Assembly: GCA_963925545.1 (NCBI GenBank)
Contig: CAWUSA010000008.1
Location: forward strand, 19,519-83,518
Direction of reading: 5' to 3'
DNA length: 64,000 nucleotides
Origin: TMED14 sp963925545
Lineage (GTDB): Bacteria; Bacteroidota; Bacteroidia; Flavobacteriales; Schleiferiaceae
In this document: in pieces, positions 26,002 through 35,030 of the stretch
Layout of the letters: each line of letters begins with the position of its first letter
How positions within the stretch are numbered: the stretch's first letter is position 1
Position numbers and translations under genes: made by a program
The notes under the pieces: model-generated
Told to the model about the DNA's origin: nothing
Databases searched by the model: none
The model's input: the letters and a program-made list of their open reading frames with translations, nothing else

Positions 26002-27417
26002 TTATGCCTTGCGCATGGGGATTTTGAAACCGATAGCAGCCCACAGCACATTAATCAAAGGACTGAGCCAATTGAAGATGGCGTAAGCGAAGTAGTCCCC
26101 TGTGGCTACCCCAAGCACACCACTTTGGTAAGCGCCGCAAGTGTTCCATGGGATCAGCACAGAGGTAACGGTGCCGCTATCTTCCAAAGCGCGACTGAGA
26201 TTTTCAGGCGCTAATCCGCGATCCTGGTAAGCCTTTTTAAACATGCGACCTGGTACAACAATGGCCAAGTATTGATCGGAAGCACTCACGTTGATGAAGC
26301 CGCAAGTGATCAAGGTGGTGAGAATTAGGGAGAAGCTGCTTTCTGCCATGGATAAAAAGGCCTCCGTGACGCGACCCAGGAAGCCAGAGGCCTCCATGGC
26401 GCCGCCAAAGGCCAAGGCGCAAAGAATCAACCAAATGGTGCCAAGCATGCCTGACATGCCACTGCTGCTCATCAAGTCATTGAGCAGGGGAGACGTCATG
26501 GGTAGTTTGACGCTGCCATACATGGATTGCATCAAGGCCCTGTAAGAGCCCTCACTTCCGGCCATACCAGCTATTTCATATAGGATGTCTGGTTGTGCAA
26601 TGAGTGCGGCAAGCCCGCCGCCAAGTGCACCAATGGCCATGGCAACCACTGCGTCGGTTTTGAAGGCAATCAGGCTAATACTGATCAACGGCACCACCAA
26701 TAGCCAAGGAGAAATGACAAATCGCTCTTGGATTTCAGCAGACATGGCGCTGAGGTCAGACATCTCGCCGCCGCTGCCACCAAGGCCCATGAAAAAGAAC
26801 GCTACAAGGGCAATCAACCAGGCAGGACCAGAGGTCCAAGCCATGTGACGAATATGGGTTGTGAGTTCAGCACCAGCCATGGCAGGAGCCAAGTTGGTGG
26901 TGTCAGAAAAAGGTGACATTTTATCGCCAAAGTAGGCCCCAGAGATGACAGCTCCAGCAACCAAGCTAGGTGAAAACCCCAGGCCTTGACCAACCCCCAT
27001 CAAGGCAATGCCAATGGTTGCAGTTGTTGACCAACTACTGCCTGTTGCAAGGCTGACAATGGAGCAAAGTATGACCGTTGCAGGAAGAAAAAAGCTTGGT
27101 GACAAGAAGTCCAGACCATAAACAATCAGCGTAGGAATGATGCCAGACACGAGCCAGGTTCCTGCCAGTGCGCCGACCATCAAAAGAATGAAAATGGCCT
27201 TGCTTGAATCACTGATGGTGCCTTGAATACCTTCCCACACCTTATGGGATTTACCTTCCAATTTAGCCAAACCAGCTGTCAGTCCAGCTGCAGCCAATAA
27301 GATCAATTGATTGGATCCATCCAGGCTGCTGTCACCAAATAGGTTCACATTGACAGCAAGGGCTGTCACTAGAAAAGCCACCGGAAGGAGGGCAAACCAT
27401 AGGGGTGTTCGTGTCAT
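26002..27417 (-). CDS. NhaC family Na+/H+ antiporter
   Basis: 471 residues with about 12 hydrophobic segments. NhaC-like features: LAKLEGKSHKVWEGIQGTIS, LIVYGLDFLSPSFFLPATVI, SLATGSSWSTTATIGIALMG and GAVISGAYFGDKMSPFSDTT, and the C-terminal LSRALEDSGTVTSVLIPWNTCGA split between strands of the transport core. It exchanges Na+ for H+ (or a malate/lactate variant) at the inner membrane. The ATG at 27417 is preferred to an upstream one at 27447, which would add ten non-homologous residues and overlap maf. Confidence 0.88.
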   Translation of the reverse strand: MTRTPLWFALLPVAFLVTALAVNVNLFGDSSLDGSNQLILLAAAGLTAGLAKLEGKSHKVWEGIQGTISDSSKAIFILLMVGALAGTWLVSGIIPTLIVYGLDFLSPSFFLPATVILCSIVSLATGSSWSTTATIGIALMGVGQGLGFSPSLVAGAVISGAYFGDKMSPFSDTTNLAPAMAGAELTTHIRHMAWTSGPAWLIALVAFFFMGLGGSGGEMSDLSAMSAEIQERFVISPWLLVVPLISISLIAFKTDAVVAMAIGALGGGLAALIAQPDILYEIAGMAGSEGSYRALMQSMYGSVKLPMTSPLLNDLMSSSGMSGMLGTIWLILCALAFGGAMEASGFLGRVTEAFLSMAESSFSLILTTLITCGFINVSASDQYLAIVVPGRMFKKAYQDRGLAPENLSRALEDSGTVTSVLIPWNTCGAYQSGVLGVATGDYFAYAIFNWLSPLINVLWAAIGFKIPMRKA

Positions 27418-27443
27418 GCGACCGAATGTACACCAATAAGCGC

Positions 27444-28073
27444 TCAATCAGTCGTGTGGAGCCAGGGCCTTAAAACGGCCAGAACCTCTGGCAAGGGTAG
27501 GCCTTTGACATTGTCAAATGTGCCATCCATGTTGGCAATACCCAGGTGGCCAAACCATTCTTGCGCACCATAGCCGCCAGCTTTATCCAAAGGCATGTGG
27601 TGATCCACGTAGTAATCAATCCAATCTTGACCCATGTCAGCTAGTGTGACATGCGCAACGGCCTCTGCATGCTTCCATGTGATGCCATCAGTTGCCCACA
27701 GGGCTGTGATTACCCGATGTTGGTGTCCACACAATCGGCCCAGCATTGCTTTAGCATCGCTAGCATCCTTTGGCTTACCATAGCGGATGCCATCCATCCA
27801 TACCTCTGTGTCAGCAGTCAGCAGAACCTCGCCCTTTGCCAGGCCAGGTGCTAGCACCAAAGCTTTCCCCTTTGCAACGTAGCTGACGGTGTCAACGTCT
27901 GTGAGATCAGTTGGTGCAATCTCCGGGCTGTCTGCCACGCGAATGCTGAAAGGAATACCTAAGACAGCAAGCAGCTCTTTGCGCCGGGGAGATCCAGAGC
28001 CTAAAATGAGTTGCCCATGGAAGGTCAGCGGAATGCTGAGACCTACCAGTTGCGAAGTTCGGGTTGATTCCAT
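27444..28073 (-). CDS. maf: Maf family nucleoside triphosphate pyrophosphatase
   Basis: 209 residues. Maf proteins hydrolyse dTTP/UTP or modified nucleotides to limit misincorporation. Core motifs: LILGSGSPRRKELLAVLGI, AKGKALVLAPGL, LTADTEVWMDG and DKAGGYGAQEWFG. About twenty extra residues precede the core; the only in-frame ATG is at 28073, which makes it overlap the end of the kdsC-like gene by 31 bases. Confidence 0.92.
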   Translation of the reverse strand: MESTRTSQLVGLSIPLTFHGQLILGSGSPRRKELLAVLGIPFSIRVADSPEIAPTDLTDVDTVSYVAKGKALVLAPGLAKGEVLLTADTEVWMDGIRYGKPKDASDAKAMLGRLCGHQHRVITALWATDGITWKHAEAVAHVTLADMGQDWIDYYVDHHMPLDKAGGYGAQEWFGHLGIANMDGTFDNVKGLPLPEVLAVLRPWLHTTD

Positions 28074-28561
28074 TTGCCGTGTAATCTAAGGGTTTGTTCA
28101 ATGATGTCTCTCGCGCAGCCTTTGCCACCAGCCTTTGGGGAGATGTAATCAGCTTCTTGACGAACCTCCGTTGCTGCATCATGGGGGCAGGCACTCAGTC
28201 CTGCCATGGCCATGGGCGCAAGGTCGGGCAGGTCGTCACCCATGTACATAATTTCCGAGGCCTTCAAGCCGTAGCGATGCATCAGCTCATCCATGGTGTC
28301 TGCTTTGTCACTGGCACGAAGCCACACATCTTGAACACCGAGACCTAGAAGACGCTCCTTCACTGCCTCAGAACTTCCGCCTGTGATGATGGCTACCCGG
28401 TAGCCAGCTTTGACTGCCTTTTGCAAGGCAAAGGCATCCTTGACATTGAATGTACGGACGGGTTCAGCATCTGGCACGAGCATGACTGACCCATCTGTCA
28501 ATACCCCATCGACATCAAAGGCAAATGTTGTGAGGTGATGAAGCTTGGTCTTGTAGTTCAT
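28043..28561 (-). CDS. KdsC-like HAD phosphatase (3-deoxy-D-manno-octulosonate 8-phosphate phosphatase family)
   Basis: 172 residues, a cap-less C0 HAD phosphatase. Motif I FAFDVDGVLTDGSVML, motif II IITGGSS, motif III/IV MGDDLPDLAPM, all in expected order. KdsC releases phosphate from KDO 8-P in LPS core synthesis; close relatives act on sialic-acid-type 9-phosphates, so the exact substrate is not certain. It sits between DUF2520 and maf, a common block in Bacteroidota. Confidence 0.88.
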   Translation of the reverse strand: MNYKTKLHHLTTFAFDVDGVLTDGSVMLVPDAEPVRTFNVKDAFALQKAVKAGYRVAIITGGSSEAVKERLLGLGVQDVWLRASDKADTMDELMHRYGLKASEIMYMGDDLPDLAPMAMAGLSACPHDAATEVRQEADYISPKAGGKGCARDIIEQTLRLHGKWNQPELRNW

Positions 28562-29277
28562 GAATCATGTTGTTGAATGCTGTCACTCAGTGACTTATAT
28601 ATGCCCTTCAAGTCCTCAGGCAACAGGTCAATGTGCGCGTCCAAGGTGCCCTTGTCCCCCCGTCTAGCAGGCCCTGTCTGCATGTCAATAGCATTCCCAG
28701 CCAGGGCATCAGAGACGCTGCTTTGAAGCACTTGGTCAAAGGCATCCCTGGGCAAGTTCAAGGCAGAAAAAACCTGTTGGTACAAACCAACAATGTGGTT
28801 GGGGAAATTGTTGGCGAATACCGCCCCAAGATGGTATTTCTTCCTGTCAAGGTCATTTGCTTGGGTGGCTACTGGCACGCCAAGGTCATTTTGCCAAAAG
28901 GTTAACGCTCTGGCAGCCTCATCAGTCAGGGCATCAGCAAAGCAATTGAGGGTCTCCCAGGGGATGTCATCCTGCATGAAGGATTGCATGGGCCACCAGA
29001 CGGCGGCATGCTTGCAAGAGGCCAATGCCTTGATGCTGGTTGCACCACTGGGGTGGATGATGGGACAGGCCAAGTGGCTGAAGGTTTGTGCGATGGCTTG
29101 AATGTGATCATCTGGAATTGCCAACATCACGCCCTTTGGGTTGGATGGCATGTCGGGCAAGCCTTGGGTCAGTAGCTCGCGTGCCCCCCATTGGACATAG
29201 GGTATGCCACAAGCGCCAAGTCGTGACGTCAGGGCAGTTGCGATTTGGCCATGGCCTACAATAACCCAATCAGCCAT
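28558..29277 (-). CDS. DUF2520 Rossmann-like protein
   Basis: 239 residues. N-terminal NAD(P)-type Rossmann start WVIVGHGQIATALTSRLG and a C-terminal helical DUF2520 domain with HLGAVFANNFPNHIVGLYQQ and GPARRGDKGTLDAH, the last resembling the substrate region of ketopantoate- or pyrroline-type reductases. The family is widespread in Bacteroidota beside kdsC and maf, but its substrate is unknown. Its start touches the stop of ccmF by a TAATG/TGATG-like overlap. Confidence 0.85.
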   Translation of the reverse strand: MADWVIVGHGQIATALTSRLGACGIPYVQWGARELLTQGLPDMPSNPKGVMLAIPDDHIQAIAQTFSHLACPIIHPSGATSIKALASCKHAAVWWPMQSFMQDDIPWETLNCFADALTDEAARALTFWQNDLGVPVATQANDLDRKKYHLGAVFANNFPNHIVGLYQQVFSALNLPRDAFDQVLQSSVSDALAGNAIDMQTGPARRGDKGTLDAHIDLLPEDLKGIYKSLSDSIQQHDS

Positions 29278-31730
29278 CAGCCTTTGAGTTTCTTGATTCG
29301 TTTAGCCACAGATAGAACGGAGCCAATCAAAAGAAGCAAACAGCCTAGCCAAAGCACATTGATGTAGGGGAAAACGAAGGCTTGCATCAGAATGAAAGGG
29401 TCTTGCTTGGGGTTGCGTTCCCATGCGGTGATTTTAAATTGCCCAGCTGTGTCGCTGACGCCATCGAAGCGAATCTTCAGGCCCATGTCTTCTAGCACCT
29501 GTTCTCCCGGAAGGGCACTGCTGCCTTCAACTTGGTAGGTAACGTCTAAGGGGTGATCCACACCGAGGCTGTCTTGCACCCGAAGGATCATGCGCATGCT
29601 TAGGTTAGCCAAATCGCCAGTAAATTGGTCAAAGCTGGCCAGGTCAATGGCTATGCTGTCACAGTTCAACAGGTATTGATTGAAGAGTAAAATAGACTCC
29701 CCTTTCGCAACAATAGCTGTCATGGGTTCAGCCCATTCCGCATTTTTTACAGAAGCAGGACGCAAGTCGGCATAGCTCACATAGGTGTAAATGTCCCTGT
29801 CCCAATAGTGCTTGGTGCTGGGTTCGCGCACATTCCCCATCGTTTCATTGATTTGCACGAACGGGTGGAGCGTAAAGGCCTTGTTGAGTTTCAGTCTGGT
29901 GCCACTGCGATGGGTTGAGTCGTCTTCCAAATAGAAATCCACATCAAAGACCCTGTTGTGGCCGTCCTGGTGTTCGCCAGTCCAAACCACCCAATAGGGG
30001 TACATGGAAAGCGTGTCGCCAAATGGCATCAGCAGGTTTTCATTCGACGGAAAATCCTGGTGAATGAAGGTGGAATTGGTGCTGATGGGCTCTTTTTTCG
30101 CATTGGAGATCACGGCACCAATCAAAATCAAGGCAAAGCCTAGGTGGCTTATCGTCATAGCGCCCACGGTCCATTGACCCTTCAGGTATTTCAACCAATA
30201 AGTTGCATTGCTGATGACAGCAAAAAGGCTGGTGAAAATCAGTAAGGCATAACTGAACGTGTACAACGCCAATCCCCAGACCACCAAGGAAGCAATCAGA
30301 AGACTGATGACACCGGACAAGGTGATGCGCTTGAAAAGGCTCCAAGGGGTTGATTTCCATCGCAAATACGGCCCAATAGCCATCAAGGTGGTGATTAAAA
30401 TGGCAAAGGGTATTTGTAGGCTATGGTAATGCGCAAAGGGTTCAACAGGCGGCGCCAATTCTGTTGATAACAGTGCAATCATACCGTCAGGTCCAACCAG
30501 TTTGTTGATGACGGGAATGCTGGTTGAGAAGGTGATTTGTGCGGCACTCAGTAACAAGGTTAATGAGCCAATGAACATCCAAAATTCCCTAGAGGAAAAG
30601 GCATCTTCAGAGGGGCTCTTTGGCATATCCTTCCATCGCATCAAGAAAAGCCCCAGGGGTAGCACAGAGAAAAAGCCAAGAAACACCAGCAATTGACCAT
30701 TGAGCCCAAGGTCCACAAAGGCGTGCACAGAGGAGTCGCCCAATATGCCTGAACGGGTCAAAAAGGTGGAGTAGAGGACCAAGAAAAATGTCAGCATTGC
30801 CATCATCAAGGTGCTGGTTGTTGCTTTGCGCTTCACGCGCTCAATGATCATCAAGTGACCTAAGGCAACCAAGGTTAACCAAGGGACAAGGGAGGCGTTT
30901 TCAACCGGATCCCAGGCCCAAAAGCCACCAAATGACAACGCTTCATAGGCCCACGCACCCCCCATGAGGACACCTGTTCCTAAGATACCAACACCAGCAA
31001 AAACCCATGGCATGGCATCATTGACCCATGCGGAATAGTCGCGGTTCAAAAGTGCCGCCATGGCATAAGAAAACGGTACGGTTATCAAGGCAAAGCCAAG
31101 AAATAAGGTTGGCGGATGGATGACCATCCAGTAATTCTGCAGCAAAGGATTCAAGCCTTGACCATCTGAAAATCCAGGGACTCTCATCAGGTAATCCACC
31201 ATGTCAGTCCAGGGCAAGCCTAGATTTTCTGGCAACTCGCGAATCAAAATAAAGGGGCTGCTGCCTATATGAAGATCACCCAGGTAGACACCCAGAATCA
31301 TGCTTGTAAGGAAGACTTGCACAATACTCAAGACACCAACAACACCCGCCTCCCATTGGCCTGCAACCTTGATCAAAACAAGTCCGATCACGGATTGCCA
31401 AAACATCCATAGAAGAAATGACCCTTCTTGTCCTTCCCAAAAGCATGAAGCAATGTATTCAAGCGGCAAGTCATTGGAACTGTGTCGCCAGACATAATCC
31501 AGTTCATACCAATGGTTGAGTATGGCCACAAAGAGGATGACCACAGTGCCTATGACGCCAGCTGCGTGGAGCATGAATGCTGCCCGGCCTGCTCGACGGA
31601 GTGCAGCGCCATCTTTTCGCATCCACGACATCAAATAGGTAATGGATGCAATCAAAGCAGCCGCAAAGGCCAAAGCCACTGCAAAACGTCCGGATTGAAT
31701 CCAGATGTCGTGTTCGCCCATGTAATTCAT
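29277..31730 (-). CDS. ccmF: Cytochrome c heme lyase, CcmF/NrfE family
   Basis: 817 residues with about 14-15 membrane segments. The periplasmic WWD heme-handling motif is visible as FGGFWAWDPVENASLVPWL, flanked by family segments (VIHPPTLFLGFALITVPF, AWVNDAMPWVFAGVGILGTG, YSTFLTRSGILGDSSVHAF). CcmF transfers heme from holo-CcmE to apocytochrome c. The large C-terminal periplasmic domain runs from about residue 540 to 780 before a last helix. It overlaps ccmE by four bases. Confidence 0.94.
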   Translation of the reverse strand: MNYMGEHDIWIQSGRFAVALAFAAALIASITYLMSWMRKDGAALRRAGRAAFMLHAAGVIGTVVILFVAILNHWYELDYVWRHSSNDLPLEYIASCFWEGQEGSFLLWMFWQSVIGLVLIKVAGQWEAGVVGVLSIVQVFLTSMILGVYLGDLHIGSSPFILIRELPENLGLPWTDMVDYLMRVPGFSDGQGLNPLLQNYWMVIHPPTLFLGFALITVPFSYAMAALLNRDYSAWVNDAMPWVFAGVGILGTGVLMGGAWAYEALSFGGFWAWDPVENASLVPWLTLVALGHLMIIERVKRKATTSTLMMAMLTFFLVLYSTFLTRSGILGDSSVHAFVDLGLNGQLLVFLGFFSVLPLGLFLMRWKDMPKSPSEDAFSSREFWMFIGSLTLLLSAAQITFSTSIPVINKLVGPDGMIALLSTELAPPVEPFAHYHSLQIPFAILITTLMAIGPYLRWKSTPWSLFKRITLSGVISLLIASLVVWGLALYTFSYALLIFTSLFAVISNATYWLKYLKGQWTVGAMTISHLGFALILIGAVISNAKKEPISTNSTFIHQDFPSNENLLMPFGDTLSMYPYWVVWTGEHQDGHNRVFDVDFYLEDDSTHRSGTRLKLNKAFTLHPFVQINETMGNVREPSTKHYWDRDIYTYVSYADLRPASVKNAEWAEPMTAIVAKGESILLFNQYLLNCDSIAIDLASFDQFTGDLANLSMRMILRVQDSLGVDHPLDVTYQVEGSSALPGEQVLEDMGLKIRFDGVSDTAGQFKITAWERNPKQDPFILMQAFVFPYINVLWLGCLLLLIGSVLSVAKRIKKLKG

Positions 31731-32140
31731 GAATTCTCTGTATAAATAGATGCTTCGTTGTCAGCCATTACGCCACCTTCTTCCGTGTATTTTGATGGAC
31801 ACTTCATCAGGATTTCAATGGCCACAAACTGATCATCGCCAGCACGACCCTTGATTGTGATTTCTTCTGATCGTTCAAAGTCTTGAGGTTTTGGCTGATT
31901 GTACAAGACGGTGCTTGACTGCCCATCCTTGTCAATGGCGGTGAAGGTTAGCATGCTGGTTTGTGGATCAAAAGTGATGGGTGAGTCTAGGTCCAATTTT
32001 CCCACAACAGTGACTGTTTCAGGTGCTTGTTTTTGCGCCATGTCAAATGATGCGTAGGTACTTGCGTCTTGGATGGTGCTCACGAGCACCCCAATCAGCA
32101 GGGCAATGACAAGCAGGAGGATGATACTGCTTCGTTTCAT
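31727..32140 (-). CDS. ccmE: Cytochrome c maturation heme chaperone CcmE, Cys type
   Basis: 137 residues: one N-terminal membrane helix (RSSIILLLVIALLIGVLVST) and an OB-fold periplasmic domain. The heme-attachment site reads LMKCPSKY near residue 113, that is CxxxY rather than the classic HxxxY. Cys-type CcmE is known from Desulfovibrio and archaea, where it works without CcmG and CcmH. It lies between ccmD and ccmF with ATGA overlaps on both sides. Confidence 0.92.
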   Translation of the reverse strand: MKRSSIILLLVIALLIGVLVSTIQDASTYASFDMAQKQAPETVTVVGKLDLDSPITFDPQTSMLTFTAIDKDGQSSTVLYNQPKPQDFERSEEITIKGRAGDDQFVAIEILMKCPSKYTEEGGVMADNEASIYTENS

Positions 32141-32346
32141 GACGCTTGGTCTTGTGATGGTTTGGTCACGCCTGCTTCAATGCGAGAAATCTTGCGGTCT
32201 AAATGAATGAGGTAGGCAGAAATGCCAATGAAGATGATGGCAATGATGGCCACAACAACATAGATTTTTCCGTCGGCACGAAAGTTGTCTGCCATGTCAA
32301 TGGGTGGGCCAGCTTGAAGGAATGCAGTCAAAAGGGTATTCATCAT
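32137..32346 (-). CDS. CcmD-like small membrane protein
   Basis: 69 residues with one central membrane helix (IYVVVAIIAIIFIGISAYLI) followed by a basic, then polar tail (HLDRKISRIEAG). Size, topology and place between ccmC and ccmE identify it as a CcmD-type protein, which stabilises the CcmABC-CcmE complex. Sequence alone would not suffice. ATGA overlaps on both sides. Confidence 0.82.
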   Translation of the reverse strand: MMNTLLTAFLQAGPPIDMADNFRADGKIYVVVAIIAIIFIGISAYLIHLDRKISRIEAGVTKPSQDQAS

Positions 32347-32990
32347 GGGTGGTTTGTAAGGCCGGCAATGCGTCGGCGGAGTTCAGTGATCCAGAATCCA
32401 ATCAAGATCCAGCCAAAAACGGCAGGGTAAAAGACCATGCGCATGTTGCTGTCAAGGTCATAATTGCTGAAGGCAGGGTTACCGCCATTACCAGGGTGCA
32501 AGGAGTCTGTCAATCGCGGAAGCACCCCGATGAAGACAACCATTAACACAAAGGAAAAGATGTTGTACACAGCAGCCAATGTGGCGCGTTTCTTTGCGTC
32601 GTCAACGCTGTTTCGAAGCACGAAGTAGGCGGCATAAATAAGCATGGACACCGCTGTGCCATTAAGTTTAGGGTCATTGGTCCAAAAGGCTCCCCAGGTG
32701 AATTTTGCCCACACCATGCCAGTCAACAGACCCAGTGCAGCAAAAAGCATGGCCACTTGCGCGTGCTGTGATGCCCTGCTGTCATGCACCAAGTCTCCGC
32801 TACTTAGGTGTTTGATAGAGTGCACCAATGAACCGCCCAGCAGGGCTATCATGGTGAACCACATGGGCACATGGTAGTAGAGATTCCTGATGGTCTCATT
32901 CAGTACGGGTAGACGAGGAGCCTCCGTTAAAAGGCCGGCAACGATGCTGTAACCCAGCAGCGCTAATCCTATGATTTTCCACGGTTTCAT
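32343..32990 (-). CDS. ccmC: Heme exporter component CcmC
   Basis: 215 residues with six membrane helices. CcmC attaches heme to CcmE. The WWD-type motif is AKFTWGAFWTNDPKLNG, flanked by the usual His regions (NLYYHVPMWFTMIA, NSVDDAKK). The ATG at 32990 overlaps the ccmB stop as TAATG; the longer start at 33002 is not favoured. Confidence 0.93.
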   Translation of the reverse strand: MKPWKIIGLALLGYSIVAGLLTEAPRLPVLNETIRNLYYHVPMWFTMIALLGGSLVHSIKHLSSGDLVHDSRASQHAQVAMLFAALGLLTGMVWAKFTWGAFWTNDPKLNGTAVSMLIYAAYFVLRNSVDDAKKRATLAAVYNIFSFVLMVVFIGVLPRLTDSLHPGNGGNPAFSNYDLDSNMRMVFYPAVFGWILIGFWITELRRRIAGLTNHP

Positions 32991-33649
32991 TAAGCTTTCC
33001 AAAGGTAAGGGAACAATAGGCCGCTCAGGGCCAGAGGGATGCCTGCCATGCCCGCCTCAGCAAGCCACGGTCCAGTTAGTTCATGGGTTTCAACACCTAA
33101 GGTTGCCAGCTTTGTGGCGCGACCTGCAATCATCAAGGTTGGCAAGAGAAGTGGTAGACTTAAAATAGCCAACAGGCCACCCTTTGCTTGGGTTTTGGAC
33201 GCAATGGCTGCGGTGAAGCAAAGGGTCGTCGACAACCCAATGGTGCCAAGGGCAACAGAGAGGTAAATAGCTAAAATATGCCCATCGCTAGGCCAACCAA
33301 TCCAGAGACCGAACAAGAGAAATGCGACAGAGACAAACAATAAGCTGTTCAGTGCACTGGCGATGCTTTTACCGACCATAATTTCCATCGGGGTCACCAG
33401 CTGGTTGATGTAATTCCAATTGGCTGGGGAGAGATCGAAGGTTCTGCTGGCGGATTGCAAAGTGACAAAGCTGATGACGACCCACAGAAGGGCTGTCCAA
33501 ACCCCGGGTGATGTGGATTGCGTGAGCATATTCACCAAATAAGCAGTCATGGTAGCGAATAAGACGGAATTAAACCACTGTCCGGAACGCGCGTAATCTG
33601 CATACCAATCCCAGGTCAAGAGGGTGTATAATGCTTTGCGTCTTAACAT
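32990..33649 (-). CDS. ccmB: Heme exporter component CcmB
   Basis: 219 residues with six hydrophobic helices. CcmB is the membrane subunit that pairs with the CcmA ATPase to release holo-CcmE. Seen: FVTLQSASRTFDLSPANWNY, an amphipathic stretch QLVTPMEIMVGKSIAS, and FTAAIASKTQAKGGLLAILS. It heads a long minus-strand operon; ccmA is not beside it. The ATG follows a -7 box by four bases. Confidence 0.92.
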   Translation of the reverse strand: MLRRKALYTLLTWDWYADYARSGQWFNSVLFATMTAYLVNMLTQSTSPGVWTALLWVVISFVTLQSASRTFDLSPANWNYINQLVTPMEIMVGKSIASALNSLLFVSVAFLLFGLWIGWPSDGHILAIYLSVALGTIGLSTTLCFTAAIASKTQAKGGLLAILSLPLLLPTLMIAGRATKLATLGVETHELTGPWLAEAGMAGIPLALSGLLFPYLWKA

Positions 33650-33653
33650 GGCA

Positions 33654-33661
33654 CAAATTTA
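33654..33661 (-). promoter_or_regulatory. -7 box of ccm operon, 4 bases from start codon
   Basis: TAAATTTG on the minus strand, then TGCC and the ccmB ATG at 33649: a leaderless arrangement heading a roughly ten-gene operon. Confidence 0.73.
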
Positions 33662-33734
33662 CGTGTTTCAACCCAACGGAATATTAACAGGGTCAGGGAT
33701 TTTAGTAATTAATGGATATCCCTTATTTAGGCGT

Positions 33735-33742
33735 TAAATTTG
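33735..33742 (+). promoter_or_regulatory. -7 box of gpx-bshB1 unit, 5 bases from start codon
   Basis: TAAATTTG, then CCAAT and the ATG at 33748. Confidence 0.72.
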
Positions 33743-33747
33743 CCAAT

Positions 33748-34320
33748 ATGAATTCCAAACCACTTCTCCTCATGGGACTGTTTAGCATGTTGATGAGCTG
33801 TAACACCACCATAGCTCAACCCGTTCAGCCACCCGTAGATTTTTATTCCCTCAGTGCCATGACCATTGATGGCCAGATGATGGATTTTTCTATCCTTAGA
33901 GGCAAGCGTGTCCTGATTGTGAATACCGCTTCAAAATGTGGGTTTACACCTCAGTACCGCGAGTTGCAAACCTTGTGGGAAAATGCACAGGATAAGAACT
34001 TTGTGATACTGGGCTTTCCCTGCAATCAGTTTGGCAATCAGGAGGCGGGTGATGATCAGTCCATTGCCGATTTCTGCGAAAAAAATTACGGCGTCACCTT
34101 TCAAATGATGGCTAAGGTAAAAGTGAAGGGGGATAAGCAACACCCCGTCTATACCTGGTTGACCAGTCAATCAGAAAATGGCGCCAAATCCAGCCAAGTC
34201 CTTTGGAATTTCCACAAATTCCTTGTCGATGATCAAGGGCGTTGGTTGGGCAATTATGGCAGCAAAACATCCCCATTGGATGTAGATTTGACCAGCTTTG
34301 CCTATGAAGACGGGCATTGA
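33748..34320 (+). CDS. Glutathione peroxidase-like thiol peroxidase, putative lipoprotein
   Basis: 190 residues. A signal peptide ending LMSC suggests lipidation and a location outside the cytoplasm. The GPx core is complete: VNTASKCGFTPQYRELQTLW with peroxidatic Cys (TGT, not selenocysteine TGA), GFPCNQFGNQEAG with Gln, and LWNFHKFLVDDQG with Trp-Asn. It probably reduces peroxides with thioredoxin or a low-molecular-weight thiol. It overlaps bshB1 by 17 bases, tying it to bacillithiol synthesis. An ATG at 33712 precedes the -7 box and is rejected. Confidence 0.9.
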   Translation: MNSKPLLLMGLFSMLMSCNTTIAQPVQPPVDFYSLSAMTIDGQMMDFSILRGKRVLIVNTASKCGFTPQYRELQTLWENAQDKNFVILGFPCNQFGNQEAGDDQSIADFCEKNYGVTFQMMAKVKVKGDKQHPVYTWLTSQSENGAKSSQVLWNFHKFLVDDQGRWLGNYGSKTSPLDVDLTSFAYEDGH

Positions 34321-35026
34321 TATTCTCGCCATTGGGGCGCACCCAGACGACATTGAGCTAAGCTGTGGGGGAACCTTGGCAAAAGCCATCAGTCAGGGTA
34401 AATCCGTGGCTTTATTGGATCTCACACAAGGGGAGATGGGTACCCGAGGCACTGTAGCTATTCGGCAAAAGGAAGCCCAACGGGCTTTGAAAGCTTTGGG
34501 AGCAAAAGATCGATGGAATCTCAAGCTCAGAGATGGGCATCTCCTGAACGATGAGTCATCACAAATGCGCCTGATTGAAGTCATTCGTTCCTGCCGGCCA
34601 AAGCTGGTTATTTGCAATGCGCCAACTGATCGACACCCTGACCATGGTCATGCATCTGCCTTGGTGGTGGAGGCTTGTTTCAAGGCTGGGTTTGCCAAGC
34701 TTCCTAGCCAAAAGGACGGCCAAGCGCAAGCACCCTTCCGTCCATCCCGCATCATGCACTACATCCAGTTTACCCAATTGAATCCTGATGTGGTGGTTGA
34801 TATCACAGGCTTTAATCAGGTGAAAATGGATGCCATCCTTGCGCATGCCTCACAGTTCTACGATCCGAATTCTAAGGAGCCTGAGACTTTGATTGCATCA
34901 AAAGGCTTTTTGGAGGCTGTTACACACCGAGATCGGGAGTGGGGACGGAGTATTGGGGTGCATTCCGCTGAAGGTTTCATTGCAGCAAGTCAGGTTGGCA
35001 TCAATGCCATCACGGACTTGATTTGA
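34304..35026 (+). CDS. bshB1: Bacillithiol biosynthesis deacetylase BshB1
   Basis: 240 residues of the LmbE-like zinc deacetylase family. AIGAHPDDIELSCGGTLA carries the His-Pro-Asp-Asp zinc site, LTQGEMGTRGTVAIR and NAPTDRHPDHGHASALVV supply the remaining ligand and substrate residues. BshB1 deacetylates GlcNAc-malate to GlcN-malate in bacillithiol synthesis. bshA and bshC are not in the window. It is translationally coupled to the glutathione peroxidase-like gene by overlap. Confidence 0.92.
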   Translation: MKTGIDILAIGAHPDDIELSCGGTLAKAISQGKSVALLDLTQGEMGTRGTVAIRQKEAQRALKALGAKDRWNLKLRDGHLLNDESSQMRLIEVIRSCRPKLVICNAPTDRHPDHGHASALVVEACFKAGFAKLPSQKDGQAQAPFRPSRIMHYIQFTQLNPDVVVDITGFNQVKMDAILAHASQFYDPNSKEPETLIASKGFLEAVTHRDREWGRSIGVHSAEGFIAASQVGINAITDLI

Positions 35027-35030
35027 CCCC

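Noticed and set aside
33748..34320. Possible selenocysteine glutathione peroxidase
   Set aside because: The active-site codon is TGT (Cys); no in-frame TGA and no SECIS-like element.
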